Source: Halichoerus grypus
Taxonomy: Eukaryota; Chordata; Mammalia; Carnivora; Phocidae
Assembly (NCBI RefSeq): GCF_964656455.1
Contig: NC_135719.1
Span: forward strand, 73,644,283 to 73,708,282
Direction: 5' to 3'
Length of the DNA: 64,000 nucleotides
The notes beneath the pieces were generated by a model, which ran no database searches, was not told the DNA's origin, and saw nothing but the letters and a program-made list of their open reading frames with translations. This document shows positions 58,798 to 64,000 of the stretch, in pieces (the stretch's first letter is position 1; each line of letters opens with the position of its first letter). A program made the position numbers and the translations under genes.

Positions 58798-58997
58798 TAT
58801 GGGTTCAGGGACACCTGGGTGGCTCAGTCAGTTAAGCGTCTGCCTTCCGCTCAAGTCATGATCCCAGTGTCCCGGGATCGAGTCCCGCATCGGGCTCCCT
58901 GCTCCGCAGGGAGCCTGCTTCTCCCTCTGCCTCTGCCTCTCTCTGTGTCTCTCATGAATAAATAAATAAAATCTTTAAAAAAAAAATATGGGTTCAG
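58798..58997 (+). mobile_element. SINEC: CAN SINE (plus) with 11-bp TSD
   Basis: The body is 58809-58986. The TSD TATGGGTTCAG occurs at 58798-58808 and 58987-58997. The head is GACACCTGGGTGGCTCAGTC and the tail reads CATGAATAAATAAATAAA. Confidence 0.93.
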
Positions 58998-59059
58998 TAA
59001 ATATTTGTTGGAATATATTAATGAATGAATAGACATCAGTCATAGTTTGAAATAAAAAT

Positions 59060-60275
59060 AGAGAAATATGCAATTAATAATAACAACAACAAATATATGA
59101 AGTACCAAAGAATAAATTTAACAACGATGGTACAAAACCTCTAAGAAGAAAATTATGAAACTTAGTTAAGAAACAAAAAACTTGAGTGAATGGAGAGACA
59201 TACTATGCTCTTGAATGGGAAGACTTTCATACTATAAAAATTAGTGTATGGGGGTGCCTGGGTGGCTCAATCGGTTGAACGTCCAAATCTAGATTTCAGC
59301 TCAGGTCATAATCCCAAGGTCCTGGAATGGAGCCCTCCCTTGGGCTCCCTGCTCAGCGGGGAGTTCTGCTTTTCCTTCTCCCTCTGCCCCTCTCCCCAAC
59401 TTGTGGATGCTCTCTCGCTCTCTCTCTCTTAAATAAATAAATAAGTAAATAAAATCTTTAACAACAAAAAACTTAATATTATAAATTTTATATATTACTA
59501 TCATAATTACAACAGGATTTGTTGTTGGTTTGCTTTTTGAACATAACTAAATTGTACAAAAGTTCGAATGGAAGAAAAAATGTATGAAATTTGCCAAGGA
59601 AATCTTAGAAAAGAATAATAAGAGGGGGAGTTAAAATTTGATTAAGACAACATTCCAATCAGTAGTGAAAAAATGGATTATCTAAAAAATGTGGTTGTGA
59701 TACCTATTATTCATTAAAAGAAATGGCGCTCTTACTCCTAGATATTCACCTAAGAGAGTGAAAACGTATTTCCACACAAAGCTCTGTATGCAAATATTTC
59801 TTACAATATTTTGTTTTTATAGTTGCCAAAAACTGGGGAACTACTCAATGTCCTTCAACTGGTGAATGGATAAACAAATCAGATACTTCTGCACAATGAA
59901 AAACTACTCAGCAATTTAAAGGAACAAATTATTGATATACACAAAACAATGTGGACCAGTCTCAAAAGAATTACGCTAAGTGAAAGAAACCAGACTCAAA
60001 AGGCAATGCAAAAGGCAAGGTATCATCCCATTTGAATGACTTTCTGAAAAAGGTAAAGCTATAGGGACAGATAGCAGATCAGTTGTGTGTGTCAAGGGCT
60101 GAGAATGTAAGGGAGGGAATTAACCACGAGGATCATGAGGGAACTTTTTGAGATGAGCTAAATATTCTTTTTTTTTTTTTGGTGGTAGTCCTGACATAGT
60201 GTACATTTGTCAAACTCATCATACTGTAAATTTTATTGTATATAAATTATATCTCACTAAACTTAAGTTGAAAAA
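59060..60275 (+). mobile_element. L1: Ancient L1, ORF2 middle to 3' end (plus), SINE-interrupted
   Basis: 'AAAGAATAAATTTAACAACG' and 'GCTCTTGAATGGGAAGACTT' (before the SINE) are ORF2 landmarks. After the SINE come 'TTACTCCTAGATATTCACC', 'CTGGTGAATGGATAAACAAA', 'AGACTCAAAAGGCAATGC', 'ACAGATAGCAGATCAG', and the 3' end 'AAATTTTATTGTATATAAAT'. It is an old subfamily distinct from the young carnivore L1s. No frame is open. Confidence 0.82.
59250..59472 (+). mobile_element. SINEC: CAN SINE (plus) inside the ancient L1
   Basis: Head GGGTGCCTGGGTGGCTCAAT, a (CT)n tract, and an AAATAAATAAATAAGTAAAT tail. No clean TSD is seen. Confidence 0.92.
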
Positions 60276-60589
60276 AGAAGATAAAGTTAGCTCTCTACCT
60301 CAAACCACGAACAGCATAAATTTTACATGTATTACAAATATAAATATAGGTAGGAAGCCCTAATGAGAGAGCCTGACTCAGAGAAAACATTTGTTGCTGG
60401 CACCTTTCCTGCAAACTAATGCTAAGGTAGAAGTTAGTGTTCACTTGCACCCAACTCCAGAGCAACATTTTCTGGGCTCTGTAGACATCTTTAACAATCT
60501 GCAAGTGTAAAAAATGCACCTACACTTTAAGGAAACCTTCAAAACTATTCCATTACTGATGGACTCCTGAGAGCCTTAAATGTTGCCTT

Positions 60590-61125
60590 CTGGCTATGAA
60601 ATATAATTAATACATGTCCATTATGGAAAATTTAGAAAACACAGAAAAGCCAAAAATAGAATATCAATCACTTATAGTTCAATCATTACATTCTCTCTCT
60701 TTTAAAATGTAGAGAGTATAGGGCGCCTGGGCGGCTCAGTCAGTTAAGCATCTGCCTTTAGCTCAGGTCATGATCTCAAGGCCCTGGGATTGAACCCCGC
60801 ATCGGGCTCTCTGCTCAGCGGGGAGCCTGCGTCTCCCTCTGCCTGCAGCTCCCCCTGCTTGTGCTCTCTCTTTTTCTTTCTCTCTCTCTCTCTCTGACAA
60901 ATAAATAAATAAATAAAATCTTAAAAAAAAATGTAGAGAGTAAATAATGAAACTCTTCCTCTCCCCTTGGTCCAAATCCATGCCCTAGAGGTAGCTAGAG
61001 ACTTTTCTGCTCGTACATACCCTCAGTTATATAGTATAAATGATTTTCTCTGTATCTTTTTTGGTACCTTTTCCTCTGCATTTATTAACATATGCATTCA
61101 TATAAACATTGACACTGTTTTAGAT
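60590..61125 (-). mobile_element. L1: Possible ancient L1 3' region (minus), SINE-interrupted
   Basis: 'TGTCCATTATGGAAAATTTA', 'GAAAACACAGAAAAGCC' and, beyond the SINE, 'ATGATTTTCTCTGTATC' follow an ancient L1 3'-region consensus that I know as antisense. It is diverged, so I hold this loosely. Confidence 0.45.
60704..60942 (+). mobile_element. SINEC: CAN SINE (plus) with 15-bp TSD
   Basis: The body is 60719-60927. The TSD AAAATGTAGAGAGTA occurs at 60704-60718 and 60928-60942. The head GGGCGCCTGGGCGGCTCAGT, B-box-like GGGATTGAACCCC, (CT)n and tail are all intact. It is one of the youngest-looking SINEs here. Confidence 0.96.
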
Positions 61126-62997
61126 TGGGCTCTCTGAAGACAGGGTGTTGCAAGCCAAACGTCCTTTGGGGTGAGCTCTTGAGAGATACCCGTCTGAGAT
61201 ACACTCCTGAGGAAGCGAGGGAGGCAGCCGTGTGCAGGGGGACAAGCTGACCAAAACGAAGTTGCAATTAAGGCCTCATCAAACTCATGGGAAAATTCTT
61301 GTGCTCCAAGGAAACTTTCAGAGTTGGCTAAAATTGGGGCAAGGGAGAATTTGTATCCTTATATCAGCCAAACCCTGGGAGGACATGCAAACATGGGTGA
61401 GGTAGTTTCCAGGTAAAGACAAACCTTGGAACCGTCATCAATTGATAAGCACAGCAAATCATTTACACTTTGTAATCAAGGGAATGGGATTAAAAGAAAG
61501 GACAAGGGAGAATATTTTACTTTATTCCCATCTTTATTGTTCTAATGATTAAATCTAGAGGTTTCCGTTGTAATTTAAATCACTGAGAAAATATTTTGTG
61601 AAACATTGTAGGGAATGATTCCTGTTGACATATAGTAAGAAACGTAGGCACCATTCCCAACCTTTTAATTCCTTTAACCTGCTTTAAAAAGGAACTTTTT
61701 AAAAGTTTTGTGTTAAACCACTCAAAAAGTGTAGTCATCATGCTTCCCCAATCACTTTTAATTTTATGCTGGCAGAGAATGTGATCAATAAATTATTGTT
61801 GTTTGTGAAACATTTACTTTCATAGTTCTAACATATTTTAACTCCTAGGGTTACTAGAATGCAGGTTGTTTTTTTTTTTTTCACATTATTTGACAGCTGA
61901 AATTAAACAAATCCTATTCAACTACAAAGCTAAGGGAAGGTTTACTACGTGTGTCATTAGCACCATCCATATAAGGTAACAGAAAATATGAGGTGTGGAT
62001 TTTTAAAATATGATAAAGTGAGAATACTGTTAGATGCATGGGAAGGTGTGACTTCAGGCCTGGCATTTTCTTATTAAAATAAAAGTGCCTCTGTTTTAGT
62101 TTACTAAAATAATCAGGATTATATGTTTTGAGTTGACATATTTCAAATTATTTTATCAAGTCAAAAATATATACCTTCGTTAAAATATGTTTTAACTATC
62201 ATATCATTTTAATGCAATATATGGCAAAGATTGCTCTGTAATGGGCTGCTAAACATTTTTATGTTCAAGAATATCATGGTTAGGATGAAGAAACATAATT
62301 TATTTGGTTATATTTTTTAGCCCTTACTTAATGCTTTTGCAACATACTTTTTATGCTTGAATAGAAGACTTTTAGGAAAGTATAAAAGCACATAAAAATT
62401 GCCCAAAATATTTAAGATTTAAGCATGAAAGTACAGATGCATACACAGAGACCATGTATATGTATATATACTTATGTATACATAAATTTTAATGAGCACA
62501 TGTTCATAATCATAATACTTAAGTTATGTATTATCACGCTGGGGCAGCTTGTAATCTTGAGATTGCCTTTTTCCTACTTTGCATTTATACAACTTCTCTC
62601 ATTCAGAGATATTCTAGGAATACTACACGAAGAATAAGGGCTTGCACAGCCCACCTGCAGCCAGAAAGAGAATGGAGGGTCTTCATTATTTTTTTAAAAC
62701 GTACAAACTAATGTCTCCAGGATGTGTTGAATGCCAGCTGAGTTGTATAATTCCTAAGGCATATTATTTTCATCTCTAATCCTATTTATGCCATAGTAGT
62801 TATTGTAATTTCATAACTTAATTAAATACATGAAATAATTAAATACAAGTACATAAAAAAAGTTCTTAAAATCAAAATGATGAATGTATTAAACTGATAA
62901 AGACAAATTGCTTTTTACAAAAAGTAATTGCTGTGCATTTAAGTGTGGGTGAGACAAATACAAAACATTAGAAACAAAATTTGTAAGAATCTAGAAT
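61126..62997. other. Unassigned non-coding DNA
   Basis: A T-run lies at about 61868-61881. I recognise no gene or repeat family. Confidence 0.5.
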
Positions 62998-63233
62998 AGA
63001 AATTTATTTGTACTTCTTTGGACGCTCAGTCGGTCGGTTAAGCGTCTGCCCTCCGCTCAGGTCCTGATCTCAGAGTCCTGAGATCGAGACCCGCATCGGG
63101 CTCCCTGCTCAGCGGGGAGTCTGTTTCTCCCTCTGCCTCTGCCTGCTGCTCCCCCTGCTTGTGCTCGCTCTCTCTCTCTGTCAAATAAATAAATAAAATC
63201 TCTTAAAAAGAAGAAATGTATTTATATTTCTTT
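62998..63233 (+). mobile_element. SINEC: CAN SINE (plus) with deleted head
   Basis: The body is 63020-63211. It starts GGACGCTCAGTCGGTCGG, lacking most of the usual CACCTGGGTGG head, and the rest is little diverged. The flanks 62998-63019 and 63212-63233 are 22-bp near-duplicates with three mismatches, consistent with a TSD. Confidence 0.88.
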
Positions 63234-63409
63234 ACATATGTTTTTGTGCTGCTTAAAGATACTGAAACTCAAAATTGTGCAGGATACAGTATAGATTAGA
63301 GGAATTTATGCATATATGTCTGTAACTTTAGTCATAATTCTTCTAAAGGATTTTCTTTTAAGTGACCAATTCCTGGCCCAATTTAATTGGGTTTCATAAA
63401 ATGGCTTCT

Positions 63410-63660
63410 ACTGTAGTCAGATGCTCAGGCATTAGAATCAGACTGTCTGGGTCTCAGTACAAGCTCCAACATTTAATACCTGTGGAGCTTGAGCAAGCTA
63501 TTTAACCTTTTGAGTCTTAGTATATTCATCTGTTAAAAGAATAATAGTTGGATCAACCTTACAAAGTTGGATAAGAATCAACTGGATCCTCGCTGAGCAA
63601 ACGGTGACCACAGTGCCCACAATTAGTAAGTACTTGATAAATGCTAGCTGTTATGTAGTG
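63410..63660 (+). mobile_element. MIR: MIR SINE (plus)
   Basis: Nearly full MIR order: 'ATTAGAATCAGACTGTCTGG', 'TGGAGCTTGAGCAAGCTATT', 'TTAACCTTTTGAGTCTTAG', 'TATTCATCTGTTAAAAGAAT', 'TTAGTAAGTACTTGATAAAT', 'GCTAGCTGTTAT'. Confidence 0.85.
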
Positions 63661-64000
63661 GGATGTGCAGAAGACTGCAGATCTGTATTCACTACTGTCC
63701 AACCATTTACAGTTTTTCCTCACAACTTTCAGATAGTTTTCTTTCTAAATTAAAGGACTACACGTAAAAAGCAAATTTAATATAATCTTGGTGTTATTAG
63801 TATTCAGACTATGGGATGTTGAAGCACCAAGCTTTTAAAATTAAGAGCAGAAAAAATTAAATTAAGAGCAGAAAATACAAAAAGTATAATCTGCGAATAA
63901 AACCTATTCTAAATATGTTCTGCATTTCTGCATCAGAATTCCTAGTTCTGTGGAAAAGTTATAAGATACGTATCACTGATTGTTTATATGAACTGATGGT
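63661..64000. other. Unassigned non-coding DNA
   Basis: I recognise nothing here. A short duplicated phrase (ATTAAGAGCAGAAAA) occurs at about 63840 and 63860. Confidence 0.5.

Noticed and set aside
57340..60275. One single L1 spanning 57.3-60.3 kb on the plus strand
   Set aside because: MIR and L2 fragments, which are older, lie between the two L1 pieces, so they are better treated as separate elements unless consensus alignment joins them.

Overview
This window looks like non-coding DNA from a carnivoran mammal. Its young short repeats are tRNA-Lys-derived CAN SINEs whose heads read like 'CACCTGGGTGGCTCAGTC' and whose tails carry a CT-rich tract followed by AAATAAATAAATAAA. Its young long repeats are carnivore-type LINE-1 elements. 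None of the 17 SINE copies has the canid-style SINEC_Cf head, so I infer an arctoid caniform (bear, seal or mustelid group) rather than a dog. Ancient mammalian repeats (MIR, L2, MER5A/MER20-type hAT elements, MLT1-type LTRs) lie in the background. I found no host exon, tRNA, rRNA, CRISPR array or prokaryotic feature. The window is intergenic or deep-intronic.

Layout. 1-8.7 kb: a full-length minus-strand L1 (1158-7862) with decayed ORF1 and ORF2 and a complete-looking 5' end, inserted into the 3' tail of an older plus-strand L1 and flanked by a 16-bp target-site duplication (TSD). 8.7-22.4 kb: mostly unassigned DNA with scattered SINEs, MIRs, possible L2 fragments, two hAT-type elements and a 12-bp minisatellite. 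22.4-24.1 kb: a layered locus in which an ancient L1 was hit by a short L1 insertion that appears to carry a 3' transduction, which was then hit by a SINE, which was hit by another SINE. 24.8-27 kb: two L2 3' regions. 31.6-33.2 kb: an MLT1-type LTR and a truncated L1. 33.7-40.4 kb: a nearly full-length old minus-strand L1 broken by three SINEs, two L1s and a MER20-type element. 40.56 kb: a perfect 68-bp palindrome. 40.6-46.4 kb: long unassigned stretches. 46.9-49 kb: a 2-kb 5'-truncated L1. 53-61 kb: LTR, SINE, L1, L2 and MIR pieces plus a 37-bp perfect inverted repeat. 61-64 kb: a SINE and a MIR.

No set of genes works together here. The only protein-coding remnants are retrotransposon ORFs, all broken by stops or frameshifts. 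The value of the window lies in its insertion stratigraphy, many elements keeping readable TSDs, and in a few unexplained structures: the palindrome, the inverted repeat, the putative transduction, and the tandem modules in both untranslated regions of the young L1. I did not find a previously undescribed functional system. Repeat family names were assigned from memory of consensus features, and boundaries without a TSD are approximate.
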